Assembly (NCBI GenBank): GCA_964017125.1
Contig: CAXHKU010000977.1
Location: 83,636 to 147,635 of the forward strand
Length of the DNA: 64,000 bases
Reading direction: 5' to 3'
DNA from: Flabesymbios commensalis
Lineage: Eukaryota > Annelida > Polychaeta > Terebellida > Flabelligeridae
Shown: piece by piece, positions 36,301 to 47,435 of the stretch
How the letters are laid out: every line of letters starts with the position of its first letter
How positions within the stretch are numbered: the stretch's first letter is position 1
Notes under the pieces: model-generated
Told to the model about the DNA's origin: nothing
What the model saw: the letters and a program-made list of their open reading frames with translations, nothing else
The model's database searches: none
Program-made: the position numbers and the translations under genes

Positions 36301-37113
36301 CCTGACACGCAGTCGTTATTCTAACACAACCTGTACGACGTTGGCCCAGTGTTAAAACAACATGTACAACAACTAGGCTACATGTAACAGTAGAATACCG
36401 CGTTTACACCCATGCTCACAACACGCTGACCGTGGCTCAACCATGTTGACACGGCTACACGCAGAAGGCTGGTGTCTGGTAGATTTTTTCAAGCCAGATG
36501 ACTGGATATACAGGGTACATGAAAAGGGGGGGCGCGTTTATTAGGGGTGGTGCGTTTATTAGGGATAATACGGTAGGTCAAAGTGCTGGGTCAACTTCAA
36601 GGTCAAGGTCCAAAAACCTGAAAAGGCACAACTAGGGACCTTAGAGAGCATGTATGTGCAATATGACTGTCATCGGCTCAGTACTTTTCGAGATCTGCTC
36701 CGAAAACGAAGTGCGCGTCAAATCGTCTAAATAGGTCATAGTTCTGAACCAGAAGTAGGTCAAAGTTCAAATACCCCAAAAGGCACAACTAGACCCCCTA
36801 GGGGTGTTGTGTGTAAAATTTGAAGACAATCGGACAAGTACTTTCAGAGATATGCTCCGGAAACGAATTGTTTACGGACGGCCCAACGGCCCAACGCCGT
36901 CACATCATCATTTTCTCCTCTGCAACCTTGCGTATTGAATTTAGATTAAAAATATTTTAACCCGTCCATTAGCCACCTGGGAGTAACCCACATACCAAAA
37001 ATTGTTATCCTAGCTTATTTTCTCACAAAGTTATAGGCAAAAGAAGAGGCCAAAAAAAAACGGAGGTAGAATCCATAGCTCCCTTCGCTCACCTACGGTG
37101 ACGGCGGGAGCTA
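33380..37113 (+). mobile_element. Helentron-like element (copy G4), tandem to G3 and split by a MITE
   Basis: It starts at AAATCAAGACGCAAGACAAC directly after the G3 tail, without a head, and then repeats leader, units and tail in the same order as G3 with few differences. The TA-target MITE 35334-36573 splits the tail between ATTA and GGTCAAAG. Without it, the copy is about 2.49 kb, matching G3. The tail ends GGCGGGAGCTAA at 37114. Confidence 0.75.
35334..36573. mobile_element. TA-target MITE of a second family, 1.24 kb
   Basis: Ends CCGTATTATCCCTAATAAAC on the left and the exact inverse on the right, flanked by TA (35332-35333, 36574-36575). The empty site is TATAAATTAGGTCAAAG at 32806 in G3. 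The right end repeats the GCGTTTATTAGGG word twice. The interior keeps pieces of the other MITE family (TTCATCTTGGAATG, GGGCACGACGATAT, GGCCTCAGAATGTCTGCC, ACGTTTTTCGTGTCAT), although the termini differ. Non-coding. Confidence 0.9.
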
Positions 37114-37562
37114 ACAAATCTATTGACTAATACAGGGCACATAGGGCTTGTTTGACATTGAATCAGAAATGGATACACAAATATTTTACTGAGAAACACT
37201 GGTATCCAGCTATCTTAATACATATCAAGTTTTGCAGCTATAATTACGGGTATATATATTTTGGAATCCACCTCTGCTTATACCAAGGATTAAACTATCA
37301 TGAGTATCTCTATAGTCTGCTAATAAATATTTTCACTGTGAAAATACTATTATTCTGTTCTAAACAATTGCATCTCCTAACAACATGTACAATGCAAGCA
37401 TTGTTTTACCAATTTAATAGATGTAAAAGGCTGTCTGTCTATTTTTGTATTTTTCAAGCTTGTTTATCATGTTTATATGGTGAAACTTATCTTTTTTGGA
37501 TCAACTTCAGTTAACAATTTAGATTCACAAAATAAATTAATATAATATTTTGGTCTTCAGTG
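37114..37562. other. Unique-looking sequence between G4 and the hAT element
   Basis: AT-rich with no exon, repeat unit or RNA gene recognised. A 120-codon open frame at 37152-37514 has biased hydrophobic composition and no recognisable motif, and I regard it as chance. Confidence 0.4.
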
Positions 37563-37568
37563 CATATG

Positions 37569-40500
37569 CAGGGGTCGATACTAACTGAATTGAGGTGGTA
37601 GCCCAAAGGGCCAGTAACTTCAGATAATTACTGGCCCTTAGCCTTGTATGGTAGCCCTTATACCTTAAAATTTGATAATTGATCGCTTTACTAATTTACT
37701 TGTCTCCGTAAAAAAAACTAAATCATGGGATTTGAAAAGACTGAATAAAGCAGTAAAATAAGAACAAGAAGTATTCATTAGGAGCCAGAGATGGTCATTT
37801 AATGAGATAAAAAATAAGTAACTTGTCATTGACATTATTAATGTATGATAACTTGTTAATCCAACTGCAGTTTTGTTCAGATGCCAAGATCAGAACCTAG
37901 AATGGCCACTGCCTCAACTCTAGCAGCCAAGATTTGCGCTGGGTGAATAATTCCACCCTCTTCATCATCTGAATCAGAATACATTGCGTCTGACTCAGCA
38001 TTCTCAGAATTATCATCCTCTGGAAGGAAAGTGTCAGGGGAAATCATAGCTGAAGCAGATTCGTGTCTACGATCCATGTACTCTGGCCTGCGTGATCTGC
38101 TGCCTGCAACATTCCATAAATCATTGGCAAGGGTTGGATCAAAATCACCTACATCAGGTGTTTCAATCAACACCCGTAGGAGATCAGACAGGTGATCTTG
38201 TTGGAGACAGCTCCTCTAGTGGTTTTTGAGTCTCTTCATTGAACTAAATCCTCGTTCTGCTTCCACAGAACTTGGATTGATCGTCAAGAGAAAGTCATTG
38301 GTTGCTAGGATATTTGGGCATTTCTCCCCAGTACTGAATTCATCCTTATCCAGGTGATTGAATGGATGTCGTGAAAGCTGCTGTAAGCCAGCAGTTTTAA
38401 TCTGATCAACTCATGCTGCAATTCATCTACACTCACCCCTGCGTCTTGCAATAGATCTCCAACGCATCAACTAGCAAAGACACATGCTCATTTCCAAAAT
38501 CCTTAGCTTCTGCTTTGCATTGTGGCCATGAAGACATATTGGTGATTGTACTGGCTCGGATAACTGCTGCATCAGCTTCGAATCGTTTATTCAAATCCAA
38601 GAGGAGGCTATCAATTAATTTGGTTCTGGCGCTCTGAAAGCCTGACATGTTTGACGACAAGCCATGACCCTTGTACTCCTCCTTTCCCATCACCAGCTTC
38701 AGCTTCGTGCCATCACTGTCTCTGTAATTCAATAACATCGCTCGGGTTGCATCCAACTCTGATTGGACATCAGCTAGTGTGGCTCCCCTGGCCTGAATAG
38801 CCTCCGAGACATGTGCCAGACAAATTACAATGTCATAGATAAAATGAACAAAGCACAAGGCTGATTTGTTCAGAAGAAGTTTTAAGTAGTTGCCCGCCCT
38901 TGCTGCAGAATCCTTTCGTACCTCACCAGGATCAGCCTGTAGCTGTTTGAGATGCTGCACGATTGAACCATAGCCAACTAGAAGGTTTTTCAGAGCACGT
39001 TTAATGTGTGGTATCCACCTCGTTCCTCCAACACGTGAAGGAATAAGACATGTCATGTTATTTGCTTTGAATGACTCCTTCAGGTTGGAGCGCTGCAACG
39101 GACTATTCCTGTAGAAGTAGTACATACTCAGAAGCATCGCATTGATCTTCACAAAGAGAGGTACATCCTTGCAACTGTGCTTGTAAGTCAACTCAAGTCT
39201 GTGAGCTGAGCAGTGAATTGCTAACACTGAAGGCCTATGCACGAGCTCTTTATTCCGTTTCACTACCCCATTGTTTTTGTCCAGCATTACTGCAGCACCA
39301 TCAGTAGCCAGGGCAACAATTTTTTGGCGCCAACTATCAGTCATCACTCCATCTAATATGTTTGTAATGGCCTTGGTGATGTTTTCAGCATTAGCTTTCG
39401 CGACATTTGCCACTCCAACAAATTGTGTATAGAGTTGCCCTTTAGTGGCAAATCTGATGAAAACTATCTCAGCTTCACAAAAACTTGAATCAGTTGAGCC
39501 ATCGCTGATGACCGTGGCAAACTTGGCGGTCTCAAAAATAGATAAGTTATTCTGAATTTGTGCCTGGCTGATGAAGTGAACAAACTGAGCAGCATATTTA
39601 TCAGTGTGGTACGTTTTGCCAATGTCTAATCCTTTGGCTTTATCCAAAGTACACATCCATGGGAAATCTGTGTAAGGTTTGCCATGTTTGGCCAAAGCAT
39701 GTGCTGTTTGAAAGAGCAACTTTAATTTGGCCAGAGTTCATGATCTTAAGAGAACCAGCAGCAATGGATGTGCCAGGTTTTTCGTTTTTTGCGTTTTCTT
39801 TTAAAATATTCAACTGATGAGACTTACTTTTTTCGTGAGCAACGATTGATGCCTTCTTAAAAACACTACAGCCAACAACAAAGGCACCAGTTTGTTCGTA
39901 TGGTCGGCAAACACGGCAGAACATTTTTGATACACTATCAGTAACAGTAGCTGCGCTTGTACCGTCCCTGACATCATCGCTGCTTGGCACCAACCACGTA
40001 AACAATTTCAACCAGTCTTTCTAAAATGATCTAGACCGGTCTTCTCGTTCATATATTTTCTGTTGATCTAGGATTTCTTGTTTGGTTTTACTCTTTTTAA
40101 TCGTCGGTGGTGGCTGCAGATTGCTGGCATCCCGTTTCTTTATAAAACTAAACATATTAAGTTGCGTAGCCATGATGCTTAGCCTGCTGGGCACGGCGTC
40201 TTGTACTAGACTTAGGTCTATGACCTGAGACTAGTATAGTAGACTGTAGACTAGCGACTTTCCATAATTAACCAACCCTGGGGTGGAGAGCTAGGCCTAT
40301 ACAGGCAACATGAATCTATCAGTATAATGTGTATCATGTGTATAGACTATAGCGCTCCAGCAAGTGCAGAATTATGACGCACAAGCACGTGCTTGGTGAA
40401 CAACTAGATCAATGCTGATCCAGGCCAGCCCTGGATCCAGGCAACCTACGCGGTGCGGCGGGGATTAGGTGAACAACAAGCCCTATGCCTCGCGTGCATT

Positions 40501-41527
40501 GGGACTAATGATTGTTGCAGGATTATTTATGACTACATCACAGATATTGCCCAAGTAAGCCCCAGTCCAAGTTCAGTGGGTAATATATTCTCTGGAAATT
40601 AGAAAACATTAATTACAAATTGGCCTCAGAAAACATTAATTAGAAATTGGCCTGATAATGAATGGGGCCAATTCTGTGTGCTAAGTCCTGTCATTCATAT
40701 GAATCATGGTAGGCCTAAGGCATTGTGCCAATGCTGCGTGGATGCTAAGATAGCCATTAGGAATGACTGTTAGTGTTAGGCTACTGTGCAAGCACGATGT
40801 CAGTAGCCTAGGCCTACATGCGTAAGACGATATAGGCCTAGTCTACCGTGGGCCTACTAGCCTACATGTTAAAAGCTGATCCCGGGATCTGATCCCTATT
40901 TGATCAATGTTCATCCCATCAAGACAACGTAGATCTATACAACAGTGCTTATTGTTTCCTACTAAAATAGGCGATACGGACATTCGATAATGATAAGCAT
41001 AGCCATAGGCCTACTGGACCTCCCCTGAATAGATATAATATATCGTCAACGTGATTATCTTATCATGGCCCGTTTTGTAATGCCTAATGGGGCCTATAGA
41101 CTACATGGTATCCATGTGTGATATATACGACGTTGCTAGGTGGTGAAGTCACAGCCTGGTACTAGCCGTGTGTTACAATGGCCTGTGCGAGCGCAGCGAA
41201 CTGCTGCGTAGGCTGACATAGCGCTAAGCCTGTACTCATGTATGCAAGCCGCTTCCAGCATTTGCACGGTGCGGCGGCAGTTTTCACAAGCACAGTGAAC
41301 AACTGGTGAACACTTGTCAAAGTCTTCAGATACAAAAACTCATCTTTTGATTTGACCTATCATTTTGATTGTCTGCTGGACAATTCTCTTACAAATTCGC
41401 CAGGAATTCACCAGGCAACAATGTTTTTTTTCGTTGGCACGCAGGGCCAGTATCTCATGTGATTTACTGGCCCTTACAGATTTTCACTGGCCTCGGGCCA
41501 ACGGGCCTGCGTTAGTGTCGAACCCTG
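37569..41527 (-). mobile_element. End-to-end hAT transposon, 3.96 kb
   Basis: Termini are CAGGGGTCGATACTAAC (37569) and, inverted from 41527, CAGGGTTCGACACTAAC: 17 bp with two mismatches and the CAGNG start of hAT. CATATG flanks both ends (37563-37568, 41528-41533). As it is self-complementary it could be a 6-bp target duplication or part of the ends. Both subterminal zones hold a hairpin of GGGCCAGTA / TTACTGGCCC words (37610-37640 and 41446-41477), probable transposase-binding repeats. The transposase runs on the minus strand. The 1.3 kb upstream of it is TAGGCCTA-rich and non-coding. Confidence 0.85.
37877..40173 (-). pseudogene. Broken hAT transposase, ZNF862-like
   Basis: Reading begins at ATG 40173 (MATQLNMFSFIKKRD), with the basic leader of ZNF862-type proteins. 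A TTF-type zinc finger follows (FCRVC, HEKSKSHQ; about 39930-39800). Next comes a long RNase-H-like block (39719-38433) with ISDGSTDSSFCEAEIVF, ALATDGAAVMLDKNNG and LAIHCSAHRLEL, the usual hAT landmarks. The C-terminal dimerisation segment PSSVEAERGFSSMKRLK lies near 38230. The tail ends in an acidic stretch at 37877. Breaks: an in-frame TAG at 40021-40023, a one-base shift near 39715, and further frame changes near 38440 and 38200-38280. It cannot make active transposase. Domesticated ZNF862-type host genes are the alternative, but the enclosing TIRs argue for a transposon. Confidence 0.85.
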
Positions 41528-41533
41528 CATATG

Positions 41534-43149
41534 TATCTTTTGTGCCATAACTCAAATGCGTGAAATAATATTACATATAATGGCCAGCACCATGTAATAT
41601 AATTTGCTGTTTTTGTCTCTTTCTTTTTATATATATTGGAAAAAATAGTATACATGATGATGTGCAACATTGAAATTATTATTAGCATATAATAGAGCAA
41701 CATAGAAACGTAGCATTCAACCTACATTTTTTAAATGATTTGAAATAACAACATGCCATGATGAGTGATTTTGAATTTTATACTGTGTTGTCCGTACGAC
41801 AAATATTAAGTGTGGCCCTCCAAAAAGGACATTCAAAAGCCCTACAGGAATTGTGAAGAAGCTGCAAGATCTAAAAAATGTTATTATGATGGGCACATAT
41901 ATTCATGATAATTATCAGTATTCACATATGTCAAATAAGACGCCCCAACACAATTCTGTACCACAATTAGGACCTAATATTAGATTTTTTGAATATTTTA
42001 TGTTTTTAATTTGTTTAAAACTAAAATTTTAACCCAGCTATAGATTATTATTCATATTATTATAATCTAAGCTTACTATTTTGCCATACTCAAATGAAAA
42101 ATCAAAGTGAACACTCTTTTACATAGCCACAACTGAAATGTTTCAGAGACGTCCGTACGACATATTCTGAACTGTCCGTACGACAAGTTGTTTTCATTTT
42201 TTCATTGTGACCTTGTCTATTACCAAACAAATTATCTGTTAAAAATATGTTTTCTTACTCTTTAGAACACCCTGAGAAATTGATCTCACAGGATGTGGGA
42301 AAAAAATCATTGCTCAACTCACAGACTTTTCGAAATAAACAAGAATTTGCAAATGTTGCTGTTTTTTGTGCGTCCGTACGACATCTCACGTTTCCTCCGA
42401 TTTAGGACGATCTGTGTTATTTTCGGTCAATTTTTTTCTACATATATATTTGTACATGGAGTCTATATGAAACTGAATAATATTTTTTTCTAGCTCAAAA
42501 ATTATTTGCGTAAGCTGAGATATAATATCGTATGTCCGTACGAGCAATGTTTACGCATTTAAAACGGAGAAGAAACCAACTGTTCTTTCTTAGTGTTAAA
42601 TCAAAACTAAGTTAAAATCAAATTAGGATACATGTCGATAAAATGAACTAAATTAACATGCTACCCAGATCAATACCAGAATTCAGCTACAGTATTATGG
42701 TGTACAGTAAATAACGACATGCAGGCATACTACTTAGCTATGTGATCCAATCATCTGATAAACTATATATATTTACACACAAGCTGTAAATGCAATGGTT
42801 GATATGTCCTTAATTGCATTTGTCTTTGTTTAAAACGTGAACACATCGTTGAACGAGCTTCTCAATCTATCACACAAATAATTTGGGTGTTTATTATTAT
42901 AATTTATCATCATCTGTGTCATCAACTGAAGAGGGGCTGAGTGCCTCTTCTTCATTCTTATTATTTAATACATGTTTGCACAGTCCTGCAAAGTACATGT
43001 ATCTGTACATTTTAATCTATTTTCAAGACATTGACACTGTGGCAGTTTACAAATACGCTTAAAAGTAGGCCTGTACGAGAGGGGATTTAGCACAGCATCT
43101 GGAGCGGAAGAACCAGACATCCATTTAAGTTTTTATCTTAAGCATTCAA
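41534..43149. other. AT-rich region with five or six GTCCGTACGACA words
   Basis: Copies at 41790-41801, 42151-42162, 42174-42185 and 42372-42383, with a variant (GTCCGTACGAGCA) at 42534. No open reading frame of note, no bounded element. The same word lies near 30.5 kb. Confidence 0.5.
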
Positions 43150-43800
43150 AATTCAGCCACGATCATCATCATGACGAGGGATATCAGGACAGATAACCAA
43201 GTTCCTGTGGCAAATGCCTGCTTGATTTTTGGCATGCCTGTATATAGCTATCTGCGCATGATGCGCCCTTCTCATCCTTGTTATTGATTTTGGGCAATAT
43301 AAACGGCATGTAAACTCCTGGAGTACGGCATAGATTTCTGATGACAGCGCCCAATTTCTATCGAGATTTGCCAATGCATCTCTAAATTTGTGATTGTTTA
43401 TGACTAGTGTCAAGGAACCAAGCTTAATACCTTGACCCGAAAAGGAACTTATGGTGTCACATCCTGTTTACCAATGTAGTCCTATAAGTGTAACCCTATA
43501 AATGTAGTCCTATAAGGTAATATCTATCAATCTCTGTCGAACTCCAGTACCACTTTGCATATATAAATGACAATAAATGTTCGTGCTAAATGCAAGGCAA
43601 ATAATGAAGATATCAGTGGCATCTGCCACAAGAACAACATCATTGTAGGTCTAATATTCAGCGGCATGTTTTGCGTGAAGCAGCATACGCGTATCTGCTT
43701 CTTCAGCTGTACCGACTGAAAGATCAATTATATCGCAAGGATTATTTTAAAGAGGATTGGTCCAGCTGGTTTGTAGTAGCTCTACAACGGACTGAATTTT
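43150..43800 (-). pseudogene. Relic of the EEADT/TGCDT multicopy protein family
   Basis: On the minus strand the first segment reads TAEEADTRMLLHAKHAA (about 43700-43650), followed by a VLVADATDIFIICLAFST-like block (frames change in between). A C-terminal segment follows at 43413-43153 with FRDALANLDRNWALSSE and YAVLQEFTCRLY. These are the landmarks of an unnamed protein family that I recall as highly multiplied in cnidarian, echinoderm and mollusc genomes. The gene at 57.1-59.2 kb is a more distant member. The stretch where the family's TGCDT motif should lie is too decayed to read. Several frame changes and stops make it a dead copy. Function unknown. Confidence 0.6.
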
Positions 43801-44744
43801 AGTTTCATCAGTTTGGGGTATCTTTGTGAGTAGTTTCTTCAATAGTTTCGTCAACAGGTATTCGACCAAGAGGGTTTATTTGCTAATCTGAATGCTGAAG
43901 CCTCCACCTGTAAAATATTTGTAAATTTTCGGGTGTTCCCCTGGGAGTCCTGGAATTTAAGAATTGTATACCCTCATATACTTAGCAAAATTTTGCTTGA
44001 CGTATGCAAAAAACCAAGACACCAAAACACCAATCTTATACAGATGATAATGCCAATTACCTTCTATGGATGATCGAAGTAATCTGAGCATGATTTATAA
44101 AAGGTTGATGTATAACACCCTGAATGCCGAATAAATAGTTTTCGAATAGGTCTACATGAATGATTAAGCAGAATTCTGCTCATGCTTTTATGTGTTTTCA
44201 TGAAATCCCTTGATGGAGTCTCCTCACAATACTAAATGATTACAAGCGAGTGGGGAAGAAACTTGAAAACATGGATGACAGAATGGGTGAAGAACTTGCA
44301 TCAAACAGTGTTAACGACTACACCAGGGTCCACGCCCTACATAAGAAATGTTGATATGTGAGCTAAGGAAATGATGTTTTGACTGACGTAATGCGGTCTA
44401 AATAGACAAAATGCCCAAATATGGGCTGCCATTTTAACTTAAAGCCTTTATTACTCTACACTATACACCCCAAGTAGGGCCTAATGCTAAACTTAAAAGC
44501 CATTTTTATATGGGAAAGTTTCTTTGGATGTTACATTTTGATGTCACATTTTGAACGCGCGGGTGAAATATCGAGATTTCGTAAGTATATTTTTCCCTGA
44601 AATACAAAATATCTCATAACTTCCTTAACCCTTTCAACACAGGGATCGTCTTTATAGTCAGAATCTGACGTCCACAGATTCTGCCGTATAGAAAACTGTA
44701 TAGAAAGCACTGAAAGAAATACTTTGTTTTATAATAGCCGTATA
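43801..44744. other. No recognised feature
   Basis: Low-complexity and AT-rich DNA with no exon, repeat unit or RNA gene that I can support. A TTAACCCTTTCAACACAGGG word at 44624 resembles one end of a TTAA-type MITE, but no partner end was found. Confidence 0.4.
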
Positions 44745-45355
44745 TCTTATAACAACCACAAGATAACATACCACTGTTACCATGATTACAACGTATCTGA
44801 TCTGAAAATGAACCCTGTTATTTATTTTATTTATAATTAGTGTTTCTTTTTATTTTGTGGAAAAATATAGATATGTAATATTTGATTCCACCAAGAAAAG
44901 AATAGATAATATAGCCATTGGACATGCCTTATTGTTACACATTTCATAGAGATACGTTTTCGGTCCTCACAGCATTAAGTGTTGTAAAAGTACACGTCTG
45001 TTGGATAACTAAACTGAATTTATATAAATTTGCAAGATATACACAAAAATAGTTTTATTTAAGCTAGATTAATTGCCTATAACTGGAATCTTTGCTTAAA
45101 CAAATTTGAACATCATAAACATAAAAAAACTTGTTATACCATAGAGTGAAGAAATACAGCTTAAAATTGGATTTGGAAGCGAAATATTGGTTAAATCATT
45201 TCTCAAACAACATGACAGATTCCTTGACCCAAATTATGTCAGAAGCGATATATTATGGATTTTTGTAGGACATATATAGATGAAAAGATATAGTTAATAT
45301 TTACTTTTTGGTTCAGAGACCCCCCCCCCCCCACTCCCTTTAAAACTAAGAATAC
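44745..45355 (-). repeat. Dispersed repeat F, copy 2 (uninterrupted)
   Basis: Reverse complement of the split copy at 27925-30000, with the C-run at 45319 matching the G-run there. At 44990-45010 it preserves the empty target of the TA MITE. Confidence 0.75.
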
Positions 45356-45589
45356 TTGGTAAGTATTCAAGACGTTGCTCTCCTGTGATTTTCAAAAGGT
45401 ACAGCAATCCATGAGCAAAGGTGCAACAGCATGCCAGCTAGATGTGATTATGTGATGCTTACAAAAGATGTGACAATCCACACGTTCAGTAGCGACACCT
45501 GTCACCACCTAGTAGGGTAAGTGTGACTTATATACGTGTAAGGCTAGAGCTGTAACTTCACCCTTGTCCATACTGACAATAATGTCACA

Positions 45590-45760
45590 ACGTACTTTTA
45601 GTGGCGCTGATACTGTGGAAAGATGTTTCCAGTTGGCCGGTTGTAATGGATTAGATAGATTTTTTTTAGTTTGTAGATGATCGGCTACTACCTTTTCTAA
45701 GATTTTGGATAGGCCTGTAATTTTTCAGTTCGTTTTTAAGAAGATATGTTTTTTAAGTAC
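45590..45760 (-). repeat. LINE fragment, RT motif with NYRPI
   Basis: Minus-strand reading gives LKNYRPIQ followed, after a frame change, by SKILEKVVADHLQ and a TVSATKSTL segment. This is the standard start of the reverse transcriptase in CR1/L2/Jockey-group LINEs (NYRPIS...SKILEKVV...QSGFR..HST). Short, broken, no other part found adjacent. Confidence 0.65.
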
Positions 45761-46269
45761 TAGTAGTGGTCTTACATGCGCTTCTTTAAAATTTAAAGTT
45801 AATAAATGTACTAATTGCCATTGAAAGGTTGAATATGTCTGTTATGGGTATTATTAGTATTTGCAGATATTTTTTCAGTACGAGATCCCATGATTTTGAC
45901 CACGAGCCCGAAATAAGATTTTAAATCTAATCTTCCATAGCACGATGTAAAACTTTCATCTTGGATTTGATTTGAGGATTTTGCACTCATGGAATATTTA
46001 GTACTTTATCTGGGAATTCGGAATGAACAGTTTCAATTTTATAGACAAAATATTTTGAGAAATTAACATAAAGTGATTTTACTCATGTGAATTCTAGCAG
46101 AGCTGGCGTTGGAATTCAATGCAGAATGTTATTTATAGAGCTGCGGATTGTCCGTTCTTTTCTGAAAATAACATCAGCTAAATATCTATCTATTTATTTT
46201 GTTTTCTAGCCATTATCTGTGTACTCGTATGAGCGTATTTGTTTAAAATAAAGCTAAGGACATAATCAT

Positions 46270-46560
46270 AGGCCTACTGCATGTTGACAGAGTGGTGAAA
46301 CGTCTTTCTCTGGATTCTTTATAACACCACTGATTCAAAACATTGAGTTCACCAGCGGTACTAGCAAACAAGACTAACATGTCATCTGCATAATATAGTA
46401 AAAAAGTTTAGCGTCCCAGCTGTTATTCCCACACTCAAATTCTTTATATCTGAAACTAGGTCGCTTACATAAAAAAGCAAAAAATGTGGGCGATAAAATA
46501 CATCCTTGCCTAACACCACAATGTACAAGAAATATAGAAACCGGTATATGCATGGGATAT
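46270..46560 (-). repeat. LINE fragment, RT palm with YADD
   Basis: Minus-strand reading gives CGVRQGCILSPTFFAF and later LLYYADDMLVLFASTAGEL: RT motifs B and C of a non-LTR retrotransposon. It lies upstream (in minus-strand sense) of the NYRPI piece at 45.6 kb, the reverse of the order within one RT, so the two are separate insertions. Confidence 0.75.
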
Positions 46561-47435
46561 GACTTTAATGAATATAACTACGACATAGTTTTAGTGTGTG
46601 TAGGCTACATGTGATACCTACTAACCTTTGTAAGGAAGTGACGGTCGGTTTATATTATTTTCTTCTGTATACTTACTATATGTATGAAATGTATTAATCT
46701 GTTCTCCAGCGAGGAGGGGGCCCAAAAAAGGTGTATTTATTAGGGCATATCTGTGTGTCCCACACTACACACTAAAATAACACACATACACCAACATAGA
46801 TCAACACACTATACCACACTCTACAAATCCATACCACATACACCACACCCTCGCATATACACTCACACCACTACTACACAAGACCACAACCTCACCAAAC
46901 ACTAGCCTACCACTCATTCATCTCACCCCGCATCCACACCACATAACAAATCCACTCATTAGGCACGTCCACCACCAACATCCGGCGTGCCGGATGACAT
47001 CCCTCCCCCACATCCGGCAAAGAACCAACCAATCAACGACCAGTATCCATTCCATACAGAACAACATTACATACCTTTCTCTATGACGTCACAACTAACA
47101 ATACAACAACTAAAAATATATATTGTGTAGCACCACCTTGTACGAATCACTGTATCCTGAAGAAGCAGCAATGCAAAACGCGTTGAAATAAACATAAAAA
47201 ATTGAAATGTCTTAACTTGTTCAATCTTTACCTGCATAACCGGGCCTAGCCCGAAGAGGACAAACAACCTACAGTCAAAATGTTTCTACAATGATTCAAC
47301 AGTACAGGTGGACCATCGCGCACACACACACACACACAACAATTGAAATGAACAATATAAAGAAAAAAAGTAAGTGACGCCATATGAGATGGATGACAAA
47401 CAGCCCAACATTCAAAATTCCACATCTACCAAATA
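46561..47435 (+). other. Probable 5' region of the Penelope-like element, with CA microsatellite
   Basis: C/A-rich sequence like that of the coding part begins about 46750. At 47155 the words CCTGAAGAAGCAGC...AAACGCGTTGAAATAAAC resemble the hammerhead-ribozyme-type motif found in Penelope-like element terminal repeats, here degenerate. A (CA)n run lies at 47319-47338. The 5' boundary is not defined. Confidence 0.4.

Noticed and set aside
37152-37514. 120-codon plus-strand frame beside the hAT element
   Set aside because: No similarity to any family I know, no codon pattern, no splice sites or neighbours supporting a gene.
45590-46560. NYRPI and YADD fragments as one LINE
   Set aside because: Their order on the minus strand is the reverse of that in a reverse transcriptase, so they must be separate pieces.
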